Source: an uncultured Collinsella sp. (GTDB lineage Bacteria > Actinomycetota > Coriobacteriia > Coriobacteriales > Coriobacteriaceae). Taken from it: 31,950 nt of DNA. The stretch covers positions 1 to 31,950 of the forward strand of contig CALDWI010000067.1 of assembly GCA_937923795.1 (NCBI GenBank). The letters run 5' to 3'. Shown here piece by piece: positions 7,383 to 17,765 of the stretch. Every line of letters starts with the position of its first letter. The stretch's first letter is position 1. Both the position numbers and the translations under genes were made by a program. The notes beneath the pieces are model-generated. The model did not search any database, was not told where the DNA came from, and worked only from the letters and a program-made list of their open reading frames with translations.

Positions 7383-7775
7383 CTATTGGGCAAGCTTGAG
7401 CTTACACCATGCGATTTCATTATAGAGGTAGGCGCGGCGTGCATCATCCTCCGACAAATTACCCAGCTTCTCTTCAAAACCTTGAATATCAGCTTTAAGC
7501 TTGTCGGCATCGACGGTCGCCAAATCGCAAGCGCGCTCGGCGAGAACGGTCACGACATCGTCCGCAACCTGGGCATAGCCGCCGGCCACGGCAAACGTGT
7601 GGTCGACAGTGCCCATGGCCTTATCGGAAACGCGAACGTAACCGCGGTCGATCGTGCAGATCTCGCTGGAGTGAGCAGGCAGAACGCCAAACTCGCCATC
7701 CGTGGACGGAATCGACACAAACGCAGCGTCGCCCTCATAGGCGCAGCTCACGGGGCACACGATGCGGATACGCAT
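7383..7775 (-). CDS. atpC: F1Fo ATP synthase subunit epsilon
   Basis: Epsilon sits on the central stalk with gamma and can inhibit ATP hydrolysis. This 130-aa protein has the N-terminal beta-sandwich (VSIPSTDGEFGVLPAH is typical) and a C-terminal helical part, of which the terminal ~40 residues (from VDADKLKADI onward) form two short helices. It is the last gene of the ATP synthase block. It begins with ATG at 7775, three bases after the atpD stop. A strong hairpin follows. Confidence 0.95.
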   Translation of the reverse strand: MRIRIVCPVSCAYEGDAAFVSIPSTDGEFGVLPAHSSEICTIDRGYVRVSDKAMGTVDHTFAVAGGYAQVADDVVTVLAERACDLATVDADKLKADIQGFEEKLGNLSEDDARRAYLYNEIAWCKLKLAQ

Positions 7776-7778
7776 AAC

Positions 7779-9232
<1,454 letters not shown>

Positions 9233-9233
<1 letters not shown>

Positions 9234-10141
9234 TACTGTTCCTCCAATGCTGAGGCTCCGCCGACGATCTCGTTAATCTCGGTCGTGATCGAAGCCTGGC
9301 GCACGCGACTATACGTGCGGGTAAGGGTCGAGATGATCGCGGTGGCGTTTTCCGTCGCGGAGTGCATGGCCTTGCGGCGTGCACCCTGCTCGGCAGCCGC
9401 CGAATCGATCAGGGCCTGGTAGATGACCGTCAGGATATAAGACGGCACAAGCTTGCCGAGAACATGCTCGGGAGAGGGCACGAACTCGAACGTGGACGAG
9501 ATGCGCTTAGGGGCGTCGGTCTCGTTCTTACGCGGACCGTGGGCCATAGCGATCATCTCGGGGTCGAGCGGCAACAGATGCTCGACGCGAAGCTCCTGAT
9601 CCACGCGGTTCTTGGCGTGGTGGTAGACAAGCTCGACACGGTCAAGCTCACCGGCACGATACGCATCGCAGATATGAGAGGAGATCATGCGGGCCTGATT
9701 GAAATCGGGCTCAGAGGAGTTGCCCTCAAAGTGCATGACAACGTTTGCGCGGTCACGGAAATACGTGGCCGGCTTACGCCCGCACGCGATGATCTCGTAT
9801 TCGATGCCGTCGTTCGCCCAAGAAGCGGCGAGCTTTTCGGCCGTGCGCTCCACCGTCGTATTGAAACCGCCGGCAAGGCCGCGGTCCGAGGCAATAACGA
9901 CAATCAGGCCATGCTTGACGCTCTCATGCTTCTGCAGCATGGGATCGGTGCCCGAACAGGAGGCGTCGCCGGCGACCGTCAACATGACGTCGGTCAGCGC
10001 CTCCTTATAGGGCTCGGCCTGCTTGGAGCGATCGAGGGCACGACGAATCTTGGCCGTAGAGACCATCTCCATCGTGCGCGTGATCTGCTTGGTCGTGGTA
10101 ACCGAGGAGATTCGCTTCTTAATGTCGCGAAGGTTAGCCAT
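9233..10141 (-). CDS. atpG: F1Fo ATP synthase subunit gamma
   Basis: Gamma is the rotating central shaft of F1. The protein is 302 aa, with the characteristic N-terminal helix (MANLRDIKKRISSVTTTKQI, then TRTMEMVSTAK) and C-terminal helix (ENATAIISTLTRTYSRVRQA, then SITTEINEIVGGA). The middle Rossmann-like domain contains VIASDRGLAGGFN. It starts with ATG at 10141, five bases after atpA, and its TAA shares a base with the atpD ATG. Confidence 0.96.
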
Positions 10142-10146
10142 GGGGC

Positions 10147-11745
10147 TTAGTTCTCCTCTGATCCAGAAACATCCGAATGGTGCTTGGCCATGAACTGCTG
10201 CTTGAAGTCGCCGATGACGCGCAAGAGCTCAGCCTTGGTGTCATCATCGATCTTCTTGGCCCGAACCTTGTCGAGCAGCGAACCAAAGCCATTGTCCATG
10301 TACTCGATGAGCTCGGCACGGAAGGGCAGCACGTCGGCGATCTCCAGGTCATCCAGGAAGCCCTCGTTGCCAGCGAACAGCGTAACGATCTGCTCGCCAA
10401 CCTCAAACGGCTTGTAACGCGGCTGCTTCAGGAGCTCGGTCATGCGAGCACCGTGGGTCAGCTGCTTCTGAGTAGCCTCGTCGAGGTCGGAGCCGAACTG
10501 CGTAAAGCCAGCGAGCTCCTGATAGGAAGCGAGGTCCAGACGGAGGTTGCCGGCGACCTGCTTCATGGCCTTGGTCTGCGCATCGCCACCGACGCGGGAC
10601 ACGGAGATACCCACGTCGACTGCCGGGCGCTGACCCTGGAAGAAGAGCTCGGACTGCAGGTAGATCTGACCATCGGTAATGGAAATGACGTTGGTCGGAA
10701 TGTAGGCCGAGACGTCGCCGTCCTGGGTCTCGATGATCGGCAGTGCCGTCATGGAGCCGTAACCGTTCTTCTTGGACATCTTGACGGCACGCTCGAGCAG
10801 ACGAGAGTGCAGGTAGAAGATGTCGCCAGGATAGGCCTCGCGTCCGGGCGGACGATGCAGCGTCAGCGACATCTGACGGTAGGCCACAGCCTGCTTGGAC
10901 AGGTCGTCGTAGATGACGAGCACGTGGCCGCCGGGGTTGGTCTCGCTGGCGGGCTTGCCGTCCTCGCCGTTGTACATGAAGAACTCGCCAATAGCGGCAC
11001 CGGCCATAGGCGCGATGTACTGCATAGGGGCGGAATCGGCAGCAGTGGCCGAAACGATGATGGTGTAGTCGAGCGCACCGTGCTGAGCGAGGGTCTCACG
11101 GATGTTGGCAACCGTGGAGGCCTTCTGGCCGATGGCGACATAGATGCAGACCATGCCCTTGCCGCGCTGGTTGAGGATAGCGTCGATGGCGATGGCGGTC
11201 TTACCGGTCTTACGGTCGCCGATGATGAGCTCACGCTGACCGCGGCCAATAGGCACCATGGAGTCGATAGCGAGCAGACCGGTCTGAACCGGCTCGCACA
11301 CCGGGGTACGATCGATGACGCCGGGAGCCTTGAACTCGATGGGGCGACGGTGCGTGGCGACGATGTCGCCCAGGCCGTCGATGGGCTGGCCGAGCGGATT
11401 GACGACGCGGCCGAGCATGGCACGGCTCACGGGGATATCCATAATGCGGCCAGTGGTGCGGCACTCGTCGCCTTCCTTGATGGAGTCGACGGCACCAAAC
11501 ATAACGGCGCCGACCTCGTCACGGTCAAGGTTCTGGGCAAGGCCGAAGACGGTCTCACCGGTATCGGAGCTCTTGAACTCCAGAAGCTCGCCTGCCATGG
11601 CGCTCTTGAGGCCGGAGACGCGCGCGATGCCGTCGCCTACCTCGTCGACCGTTGAAACCTCATGCGTATCGACCGTCGCGGAGAGGCTCGTGAGCTGCTC
11701 CTGCAGTTTCTTGGCGATATCCTGGGCATTGAGGGTTTCGGACAT
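10147..11745 (-). CDS. atpA: F1Fo ATP synthase subunit alpha
   Basis: Alpha forms the non-catalytic nucleotide-binding positions of the F1 hexamer. The protein is 532 aa. The P-loop GDRKTGKT is at residues 176-183, and RPPGREAYPGDIFYLHSRLLERA (visible in parts as RPPGREAYPGD and HSRLLERA) contains the region before the arginine finger. VGGDAQTKAMKQVAG is the usual C-terminal signature. Its ATG shares a base with the atpH stop (TAATG). The C-terminus extends about 20 residues beyond the core and is charged. Confidence 0.98.
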   Translation of the reverse strand: MSETLNAQDIAKKLQEQLTSLSATVDTHEVSTVDEVGDGIARVSGLKSAMAGELLEFKSSDTGETVFGLAQNLDRDEVGAVMFGAVDSIKEGDECRTTGRIMDIPVSRAMLGRVVNPLGQPIDGLGDIVATHRRPIEFKAPGVIDRTPVCEPVQTGLLAIDSMVPIGRGQRELIIGDRKTGKTAIAIDAILNQRGKGMVCIYVAIGQKASTVANIRETLAQHGALDYTIIVSATAADSAPMQYIAPMAGAAIGEFFMYNGEDGKPASETNPGGHVLVIYDDLSKQAVAYRQMSLTLHRPPGREAYPGDIFYLHSRLLERAVKMSKKNGYGSMTALPIIETQDGDVSAYIPTNVISITDGQIYLQSELFFQGQRPAVDVGISVSRVGGDAQTKAMKQVAGNLRLDLASYQELAGFTQFGSDLDEATQKQLTHGARMTELLKQPRYKPFEVGEQIVTLFAGNEGFLDDLEIADVLPFRAELIEYMDNGFGSLLDKVRAKKIDDDTKAELLRVIGDFKQQFMAKHHSDVSGSEEN

Positions 11746-12221
11746 TAGGCTTCACCTCCGTACGAATTAGCAGAGTTTGCGAGGGTCTCCTGCGCGATGC
11801 GCAGCTGCGTCTTGACGGAAATGTCACGACGCTCGCCGCGGGCCTCGAGCACCAGGCCGCCCACGATAGACGGGTCGACCTGCTCGATAAGGAATACCTT
11901 GCGGCCGAAGTCCTGCTCGCATTTCTTAGTGATGGTTTGACGCAGCTCGTCGTCGAGCGGGATCGCCGTGGTGACGGTCACGCCCACTACATCCTCGTCT
12001 TCCTCGGCAACATACTTAAAGGCAGCTGCCACCTTGGGAAGAAGGTCGAGCTGGTCGCGCTTGGACATGGTGTCGAGCACGGCGATGATCTCGGGGCTGG
12101 CAGAAGCCAAGCGCTCGACCATCTCGAGGTCCTCGAACACATGGTTCTCGGCCTTGGCGGCTTCCAAAAGGGAACGCGCGTAGGTCTCGAGCACCTTGTC
12201 CTGATAGCGGCTAGTCGGCAT
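11745..12221 (-). CDS. atpH: F1Fo ATP synthase subunit delta (OSCP)
   Basis: Delta links the peripheral stalk to the top of F1. The protein is 158 aa, slightly short of the usual ~175, and is identified from position (between b and alpha) and from the family pattern: N-terminal ETYARSLLEAAK, and the C-terminal strand FLIEQVDPSIVGGLVLEARG followed by RRDISVKTQLRIAQETL. Its ATG lies inside the end of atpF (11-base overlap), and its stop overlaps the atpA start. Confidence 0.93.
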   Translation of the reverse strand: MPTSRYQDKVLETYARSLLEAAKAENHVFEDLEMVERLASASPEIIAVLDTMSKRDQLDLLPKVAAAFKYVAEEDEDVVGVTVTTAIPLDDELRQTITKKCEQDFGRKVFLIEQVDPSIVGGLVLEARGERRDISVKTQLRIAQETLANSANSYGGEA

Positions 12222-12813
12222 TCAGGCTACCTGCTTCCTGGATGTAGCGCTCGATGAGCTTCTTCTGCTCGGCATCGTCCTCGAGTGCCTCGCCCACGAT
12301 CTTGGTGGCGACGGCAACGGACAGGTCGGCGATGGAGCTCGCGGCACCGGCATAGATGGACTTGCGCTCGTCCTCGACGGTCGTATGGGCCTTGGCGATG
12401 ATCTCCTCGGCCTCCTTGTGAGCAGCCTCGATGATACGGGCACGCTCGGACTCGGCGTCCTTACGGGCCTCGAGAACGATGTCGGCAGCCTGACGACGGG
12501 CGTCGGTGACGATCGAGTCGGACTCAGCGCGCTTGGCGATAGCCTCCTGCTTGGTCTTCTCGGCCTCGTCGAGGCTCTCCTCGATCTTCTTGCCGCGCTC
12601 CTCCATGGTTTTCATGATGCCCGGCAGGGCGACCTTGGCCAGCACGATCCAGATAATCAGGAAGGCGATAAGCGCCGGGATGAACTCCGCCATCTTAGGG
12701 ATGAGGATGTCCGCACCGGCGGCGCCGTCCTCGGCGAACGCGGAAACCGGCATGAGCAGCGCGGCCGCGGACGCGGAGAGTGCGATCGCGCTCTTCTGGG
12801 ATGAAAGATTCAT
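12211..12813 (-). CDS. atpF: F1Fo ATP synthase subunit b with signal-peptide-like N-terminus
   Basis: Subunit b forms the peripheral stalk. The usual parts are present: one transmembrane helix at about residues 43-63 (FIPALIAFLIIWIVLAKVALP), a conserved stretch IMKTMEERGKKI, and a long charged coiled coil to residue 200. Before the helix are roughly 40 extra residues that read like a Sec signal peptide: a Lys at position 7, a hydrophobic Ala/Ser/Leu stretch (residues 9-22) and an AxA site, AFA-EDG, near residue 27. If cleaved, the mature protein would begin with a short outside segment. It starts with ATG at 12813, with GGAG eight bases upstream. Confidence 0.93.
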   Translation of the reverse strand: MNLSSQKSAIALSASAAALLMPVSAFAEDGAAGADILIPKMAEFIPALIAFLIIWIVLAKVALPGIMKTMEERGKKIEESLDEAEKTKQEAIAKRAESDSIVTDARRQAADIVLEARKDAESERARIIEAAHKEAEEIIAKAHTTVEDERKSIYAGAASSIADLSVAVATKIVGEALEDDAEQKKLIERYIQEAGSLNAD

Positions 12814-12828
12814 ACTTGACGCTCCGTG

Positions 12829-13023
12829 CTATTTAACGATCAGCGCGACAACGAAGCCGATCAGAGCCAGAGCCTCGCCGAAAGCGGAGCCCATGATGAA
12901 GACGGTGAACACGCGGCCCTGGACCTCAGGCTGACGGGCCATAGCACCCGTAGCACCCAGAGCAGACAGGCCGATAGCAAGACCAGCGCCGATAACACCG
13001 AGACCGTAACCGATAACTCCCAC
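12829..13023 (-). CDS. atpE: F1Fo ATP synthase subunit c (proton-type ring)
   Basis: Subunit c forms the membrane rotor ring. The 64-aa protein is a two-helix hairpin with a glycine-rich first helix, the ARQPE polar loop (residues 29-33), and the ion-carrying Glu50 in SAFGEALALIGF. Aligned through the RQPE loop with the Ilyobacter tartaricus Na+ ring, the Gln32 position is Ile17 and the Ser66 position is Ala51. Both Na+ ligands are therefore missing, and H+ coupling is expected. The start is GTG at 13023, six bases after a near-perfect AAAGGAGG. It is short at the N-terminus compared with many c subunits, but the ribosome-binding site makes this start firm. Confidence 0.96.
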   Translation of the reverse strand: MGVIGYGLGVIGAGLAIGLSALGATGAMARQPEVQGRVFTVFIMGSAFGEALALIGFVVALIVK

Positions 13024-13147
13024 GATTCCTCCTTTGTCGTGCGTGTCTTATTTCACGCAGGATAACCTTTTTATAACTGCCGGGCTCCATGGGTACGGGC
13101 ACCGGCGGTTTAACGAATTGCCTTACCTTTAAGGCGCGAACGGAAGA

Positions 13148-13951
13148 CTACTCCTCCTCCGCGACCTCCTCTGCCTCGGAGACATACACGGCGGTAAGGA
13201 CCGTGAAGACGTAAGCCTGGATGGCGCCGACCACAAGCTCGATCGCATAGATCAGGATGAGAATGGCAAGCCAGGCCAGCGAAGGCAGGGCGCCGACGGC
13301 GTGGGCCGCGGAAACCTGCTGAAGCAGCGGCTGCATGAACATGCTCGCCATGATGGCGAACGAGCCCATGACCACGTGTCCTGCGAACATGTTGCAGAAC
13401 AGACGGACGGCGAGCGTGATGAGGCGCAGGAAGGTCGAGAAAAGCTCGACGACCCACACGAGCACGTTCATCGGGAAGCTCACGCCCTGCGGAGCGAGGC
13501 TCTTGATGTAGCCGATCACGCCGTGAGCCTTGCATCCGTAGTAGATGAAGTACACGAAGGCGAAGATGGCGAGCGCGGCGGTGGAGCCGATTGCACCGGT
13601 GCCGGGCTTCATTCCCGGGATCAGGCCGATCATGTTATTGATCAGGATGAACAGGAAAAGCGAGCACAGGAACGGGAAGTGCTTCTTCCAGTTCTCACCC
13701 ACGACGCCCTTGCCGATATCGTTCTCGACGTACTCGATGATGTACTCGAAACCGTTGACGAAGAAGCCCTTGGGGACCAGGGTCTGCTTCTTCTTGAACA
13801 CGGCCAGGACGATCAGGAGCACGATCGTGGAGACGATCAGCCAAAACGAGTACTGCGTGATGCCGCAGCTCAGATCGCCCACGACAGGGGTGGAGCTGAA
13901 CTCGCTGACCAGATGATTAATCTCATCAGGCAGCTTTTCAAAAATTTCCAC
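13148..13951 (-). CDS. atpB: F1Fo ATP synthase subunit a
   Basis: Subunit a provides the two proton half-channels next to the c ring. The protein is 267 aa with about six hydrophobic segments. The essential arginine is in ITLAVRLFCNMFAGH, and IELVVGAIQAYVFTVLTAVY is the usual last helix. The C-terminus ends in a run of glutamates. The start is GTG at 13951, with AAAGG six bases upstream, three bases after the preceding atpI-like gene. A 124-base gap separates it from atpE, the largest gap inside the operon; only a weak hairpin is seen there. Confidence 0.96.
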   Translation of the reverse strand: MEIFEKLPDEINHLVSEFSSTPVVGDLSCGITQYSFWLIVSTIVLLIVLAVFKKKQTLVPKGFFVNGFEYIIEYVENDIGKGVVGENWKKHFPFLCSLFLFILINNMIGLIPGMKPGTGAIGSTAALAIFAFVYFIYYGCKAHGVIGYIKSLAPQGVSFPMNVLVWVVELFSTFLRLITLAVRLFCNMFAGHVVMGSFAIMASMFMQPLLQQVSAAHAVGALPSLAWLAILILIYAIELVVGAIQAYVFTVLTAVYVSEAEEVAEEE

Positions 13952-13954
13952 GAC

Positions 13955-14266
13955 TTACCTTTCGACCTCATGAGGATCTCGTAGCGCCTTGGCGACGCGA
14001 ACCGCGCAGGCGGCCATAAAGGCCACGAAGCCGATCGCCTCGCCCAGGAGGAACATGCGAAATGCCTCTCCGAACAACACAAACACAACCAAGGTAAAGA
14101 CGAGCAGAGCGATTGCCGAGACCGCCAGACTCACCATACCCTTGAGCATGTCCGCATTCTGCTTATCGTCAAGAACCGGCTTGAGCGTAAAGACAAAGGG
14201 AAGGAAGGCAATTGCGCCCGCGATGGCGCCTGCAACGATAGCGAGCAGATCGGCTATCTGAAACAC
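13955..14266 (-). CDS. Small AtpI-like membrane protein at the head of the ATP synthase operon
   Basis: The 103-aa product has about three hydrophobic segments: one beginning near residue 5 (LLAIVAGAIAGAIAFLPFVF), a second in MVSLAVSAIALLVFTLVVFV, and a third in MFLLGEAIGFVAFMAACAVR. It occupies the position that AtpI, the c-ring assembly helper, has in other bacteria, but I see no diagnostic motif, so the name rests on context. I choose the GTG at 14266, because GAGG lies six bases upstream. The frame stays open to a TTG at 14341, but that start would overlap the -10 region of the operon promoter. Confidence 0.7.
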   Translation of the reverse strand: MFQIADLLAIVAGAIAGAIAFLPFVFTLKPVLDDKQNADMLKGMVSLAVSAIALLVFTLVVFVLFGEAFRMFLLGEAIGFVAFMAACAVRVAKALRDPHEVER

Positions 14267-14327
14267 TGGCGTCCTCACTTTCCTTTTTAACGCCTCACAG
14301 AACAGTTCCCGCCAAACATTGGTGACT

Positions 14328-14355
14328 ATTGTACGAGCCAATCGCTAAAGTACAA
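14328..14355 (-). promoter_or_regulatory. Predicted promoter of the ATP synthase operon
   Basis: On the minus strand TTGTAC (14350-14355) and TACAAT (14328-14333) are separated by 16 bases, a good vegetative-sigma promoter about 60 bases upstream of the first gene's GTG. The 14356-14547 stretch behind it, back to the upp stop, holds no gene. It contains a possible GC-rich hairpin around 14470-14505 without a clear T run. Confidence 0.7.
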
Positions 14356-14547
14356 CCGAAAAAGCATCGGTTAATACGCACCTGTTCGTTTTCTTAAGAC
14401 CTTCTTTATGCCGCAGATACGGTAATACGTTTTTCTCGAACCCTGCAGGGCAAAACGTCCGTTAACAGGAGTGCGCGTGGACGTCTTTTGCTCGCCCGCG
14501 CGCACCATTTCTTCGTATTTTCGACGTTAGCCGGTATGGCCCAGAGA

Positions 14548-15195
14548 TTACAGCGTGCCGTAGATGCGGTCGCCGGCGTCGCCCAGGCCGGGAACGATGT
14601 AGGCGGCCTCGTTGAGATGGTCGTCGATGGCGCACGTATAAATATGTACGTCGGGGTCCTTTTCGGTCAGTGACTTGAGGCCCTCGGGCGCGGCGACGAT
14701 GCACAGCATGCGGATGTCCTTGACACCGCGCTCGCGCAGGTAGCTGATGGCCATCTCGGCCGAACCGCCCGTGGCGAGCATGGGGTCGACAACCAGGCAG
14801 ATGCGCTGGTCGATATCCTTGGGCATCTTGCAGTAATACTCATGCGGCTCGTGGGTGACCTCGTCGCGCTCCATACCGATGTGGCCCACGCGAGCGGAGG
14901 GTACCAAGTCGAGGATGCCATCGACCATGCCAAGGCCTGCACGCAGGATGGGAACGATGGCGAGCTTTTTGCCGGCGAGCTGCTTAAACGTTGCGGTGGT
15001 GATGGGGGTCTCGACTTCGACGTCTTCCATGGGCAGGTCGCGCATGGCCTCGTAGCCGTCAAAAAGTGCGAGCTCGCGCACGAGCTGGCGGAACTGGTTG
15101 GTGCCGGTGTTTTTGTCGCGCAGGATCGACAGCTTGTGCTGGACGAGCGGGTGATCGACAAGCGTCACACGGGACGTATCGTAGGTGACGGTCAT
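14548..15195 (-). CDS. upp: Uracil phosphoribosyltransferase
   Basis: This pyrimidine-salvage enzyme converts uracil and PRPP to UMP. The protein is 215 aa. The PRPP loop DPMLATGGS is at residues 137-145, ILRAGLGM at 83-90 is the conserved flexible region, and the C-terminal IVPGLGDAGDRIYGT is typical of the uracil-binding end. The start is the ATG at 15195, with AAAGGGG upstream. An in-frame start 20 codons earlier has no such site. It appears monocistronic, with no PyrR-type attenuator visible upstream. Confidence 0.96.
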   Translation of the reverse strand: MTVTYDTSRVTLVDHPLVQHKLSILRDKNTGTNQFRQLVRELALFDGYEAMRDLPMEDVEVETPITTATFKQLAGKKLAIVPILRAGLGMVDGILDLVPSARVGHIGMERDEVTHEPHEYYCKMPKDIDQRICLVVDPMLATGGSAEMAISYLRERGVKDIRMLCIVAAPEGLKSLTEKDPDVHIYTCAIDDHLNEAAYIVPGLGDAGDRIYGTL

Positions 15196-15318
15196 GGGTT
15201 GATTGCCCCTTTCGTTGCGGCCGGAAGATGGCCTTGCTGACAAGGCGCGCAGCAACGTTGCCGCCGCACGCCATGCATTAGTTTAGCGGTTTGTTGTATC
15301 GAGCAGCCCATCGCAGCC

Positions 15319-16860
15319 CTACTGTGCGGTACTGAGCGAGCGCCTGACTGCATCACACCAGCCCGCAAGGTTTTGTTCGCGGCGCTCGGCGGACATGTGG
15401 GGAAGGAAGGTCCTAACGATCTGGGCATTTTGCTCCAGCTCTTCCAGGTCTTCCCAATAGCCGACGGCAAGACCCGCCAAGTACGCGGCACCGATTGCCG
15501 TGGTCTCCACCGTCTCGCATTGCAGCACGGGGATATCCAGCAGGTCGGCCTGGAATTGCATGATGAACTCGTTGCGCGAGGCACCGCCATCGACAGACAG
15601 GCGCTCGATCGAAAGCCCCACGTCCTGCTCCATGGCGCGCAGCACGTCGTAGCTCTGATATGCCATGGATTCGCAGGCGGCACGTACGATAGTCGCACGG
15701 CTCGAGGCGCCGGTCAGACCGCACACGATACCGCGGGCATGCGGGTCCCACCAGGGAGCGCCCAGACCCGCAAAGGCGGGAACGAAGTAGCAGCCCTCGT
15801 TGTCGCTAATCGAAGCGGCGAGCTGTGCCGACTCGCTCACGCTCGAGATGATGCCCATGTTGTTGCGAAGCCAGTTCATGGTGGAACCGGCAGCAAAGAT
15901 GGAGCCCTCAAGTGCATAGCAGATCTTCCCGTTCGCAGCGATACCGATGGTGGAGACCAGACCGTTCTTGGATTCGACGATCTCGTCGCCGGTGTTCATG
16001 AGCATAAAGCAGCCCGTGCCATAGGTGTTTTTGGTCTGGCCGGGATGGAAGCAGCAGTGACCGAACAGCGACGCCTGCTGGTCGCCCGCCACACCCATGA
16101 TGGGCGGCATGTTGGTCATGATGTCGCTCGCGACGCGGCCGTAGTCGCCCGAGCTCCAGCGAACCTCGGGCATCATGGAGCGCGGAACGTCAAAGAGTGC
16201 CAGCAGGTCGTCGTCCCAATCGAGCGTATGGATATTAAAGAGTGCCGTGCGGCTGGCATTGGTGTAGTCGGTGGCAAAGACCTGGCCGCCGGTGAGGTTG
16301 TAGATGAGCCAGGTGTCGATGGTGCCAAACATGAGGTCGCCCGCCGCCGCGCTCTCGCGTGCGCCATCGACGTTGTCGAGAATCCACTGCACCTTGGAGG
16401 CCGAGAAATACGGGTCGAGCGTGAGCCCCGTGCGGGAGCGCACCAGCTCTTCTGCGCCCCGCTCGACCAGCTCGTCGATCAGAGGCGCGGTACGGCGGCA
16501 CTGCCATACGATGGCGTTATAGATCGGCTGACCGCTCACGCGGTCCCAGACCACCGTGGTCTCGCGCTGGTTGGAGATGCCGATGGCGGCAATGCGGTCG
16601 GAGTGGATACCGCTCTTAAACTGGACTTCCATCATGACCGCGATCTGGCTGGCAAGGACCGTCATGGGGTCTTGCTCCACCCAGCCGGGACGCGGGAAGC
16701 TGGTTTTGACGCTGCGACGTGCCTGCGCGACGATGCATCCGTACTCGTCGACGATGGTCGCAAGTACCGAAGTGGTGCCGCAGTCGAGCGCCATGATGTA
16801 GGAACCGCCAAAGTTAAACGAGGCATCTTCCATGCCCAGGCTGCCCAGATTCAACGACAT
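15319..16860 (-). CDS. glpK: Glycerol kinase
   Basis: It phosphorylates glycerol to glycerol 3-phosphate with ATP in the cytoplasm. The protein is 513 aa. FGGY-kinase features include the N-terminal ALDCGTTSVLATIVD, the glycerol-contacting QRETTVVWD and WQCRRT, the DYTNASRT loop, GVAGDQQASLFGH, TKNTYGTGCFMLMNTG, and the C-terminal VDGGASRNEFIMQFQAD. The N-terminus is about 20 residues longer than usual, but the ATG at 16860 has a clear AGAAAGG site. It follows the threonylcarbamoyl-AMP synthase by 13 bases, so the two probably share a transcript. No glpF, glpD or glpO lies next to it. Confidence 0.95.
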   Translation of the reverse strand: MSLNLGSLGMEDASFNFGGSYIMALDCGTTSVLATIVDEYGCIVAQARRSVKTSFPRPGWVEQDPMTVLASQIAVMMEVQFKSGIHSDRIAAIGISNQRETTVVWDRVSGQPIYNAIVWQCRRTAPLIDELVERGAEELVRSRTGLTLDPYFSASKVQWILDNVDGARESAAAGDLMFGTIDTWLIYNLTGGQVFATDYTNASRTALFNIHTLDWDDDLLALFDVPRSMMPEVRWSSGDYGRVASDIMTNMPPIMGVAGDQQASLFGHCCFHPGQTKNTYGTGCFMLMNTGDEIVESKNGLVSTIGIAANGKICYALEGSIFAAGSTMNWLRNNMGIISSVSESAQLAASISDNEGCYFVPAFAGLGAPWWDPHARGIVCGLTGASSRATIVRAACESMAYQSYDVLRAMEQDVGLSIERLSVDGGASRNEFIMQFQADLLDIPVLQCETVETTAIGAAYLAGLAVGYWEDLEELEQNAQIVRTFLPHMSAERREQNLAGWCDAVRRSLSTAQ

Positions 16861-16873
16861 CGCTTACACCTTT

Positions 16874-17617
16874 CTATTGCATCGGGTCGGACAGGACCCG
16901 TTCGATCTCTGATGCGGGAAGTGCGCCTTGGCGCAGGATCTGGAGCCCGCCGTGCTGGAACGACACGATGGTCGAGGCGTCGCGACACGGGGTCTCACCG
17001 GCGTCGACGGCCACATCGACCCCCTCCAGGATGCGCTCCTCCACCGTGACAAAACTTGCCGGCGCGGGCGCGCCATGCGTGTTGGCGCTGGTGCAGGCAA
17101 GAGGGCTGCCGCAGGCGCGGATGAGCGCTTGCACCACGGGCGAGGCCGAAGCGCGAAGTGCCACCGTGTCGTCGGCGGCGCGCATAAAGGTCGGCACGCA
17201 GGGGGCCGCTTTGACCACGATAGTCAGGGCGCCCGGCCAGCATCGTCGGGCAAGCACGCGGGCCTCTTCCGGGATATCCACGCCATAGCGGTCGAGTGCT
17301 TCGACGCCATCGACCAGCCAAGCGACGGTTTGCGTGAGTTCACGTTGCTTGAGAGTGAAGATACGGCGGTAGCCGGTACCGAGCGCAGGGACCGCGGCGC
17401 CATTGACGGCAGCCTGCGGATCGCGCGGCCACGATGGGAATTCGCCTGTATCTTGGGGCACGGCATCCGAGAAGGCGTTGACTGCCACGGCGACACCGTA
17501 GACCGTCTCGGTCGGGATCAACGCCAGGCCGCCACAGCCGAGCACCTCGGCCGTACGCTCGACGGCGAGCCGATGCGGCTCGCGCGCTCCCTCGTATACC
17601 CGGTAGACCGTCTGCAT
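16874..17617 (-). CDS. L-threonylcarbamoyladenylate synthase (Sua5/YrdC family)
   Basis: It makes threonylcarbamoyl-AMP from threonine, bicarbonate and ATP for the t6A37 modification of ANN-decoding tRNAs. The 247-aa protein has LIPTETVYGVAVAVNAFSD at residues 33-51, ARRCWPGALTIVV, VALRASASP and ACTSANTHG, which together are the YrdC nucleotide- and substrate-binding pattern. Compared with short YrdC proteins, a loop of about 30 residues is inserted after PTETVYG, before the IFTLKQRE segment that matches the conserved K-x-R region. There is no full Sua5 C-terminal domain. The start is the ATG at 17617, with AAGGGG upstream. Confidence 0.88.
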   Translation of the reverse strand: MQTVYRVYEGAREPHRLAVERTAEVLGCGGLALIPTETVYGVAVAVNAFSDAVPQDTGEFPSWPRDPQAAVNGAAVPALGTGYRRIFTLKQRELTQTVAWLVDGVEALDRYGVDIPEEARVLARRCWPGALTIVVKAAPCVPTFMRAADDTVALRASASPVVQALIRACGSPLACTSANTHGAPAPASFVTVEERILEGVDVAVDAGETPCRDASTIVSFQHGGLQILRQGALPASEIERVLSDPMQ

Positions 17618-17765
17618 GTGTATGCCAGCCCCTTACGCTCTGGTGCAAGTTTGTTTACTGTGGGGCATTCTCGCACGAAACGTTCAACCTATTTGCCCAG
17701 AGCGCATGTTGGTTTGGTGAGCGGCTCTAGTAGTCGGTGAAAGTGAGGGGGTTAATTGAAGATTT

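Noticed and set aside
10177..11655. A 492-codon plus-strand open frame opposite atpA
   Set aside because: Antisense shadow of a highly conserved gene.
13024..13147. A terminator or extra small gene in the atpE-atpB gap
   Set aside because: Only a weak interrupted GC hairpin without a proper T run is present, and no reading frame with a ribosome-binding site was found.
15373..17049. A 558-codon plus-strand open frame across glpK and the threonylcarbamoyl-AMP synthase
   Set aside because: Antisense to two recognisable enzymes and ending within the second one; a compositional shadow.
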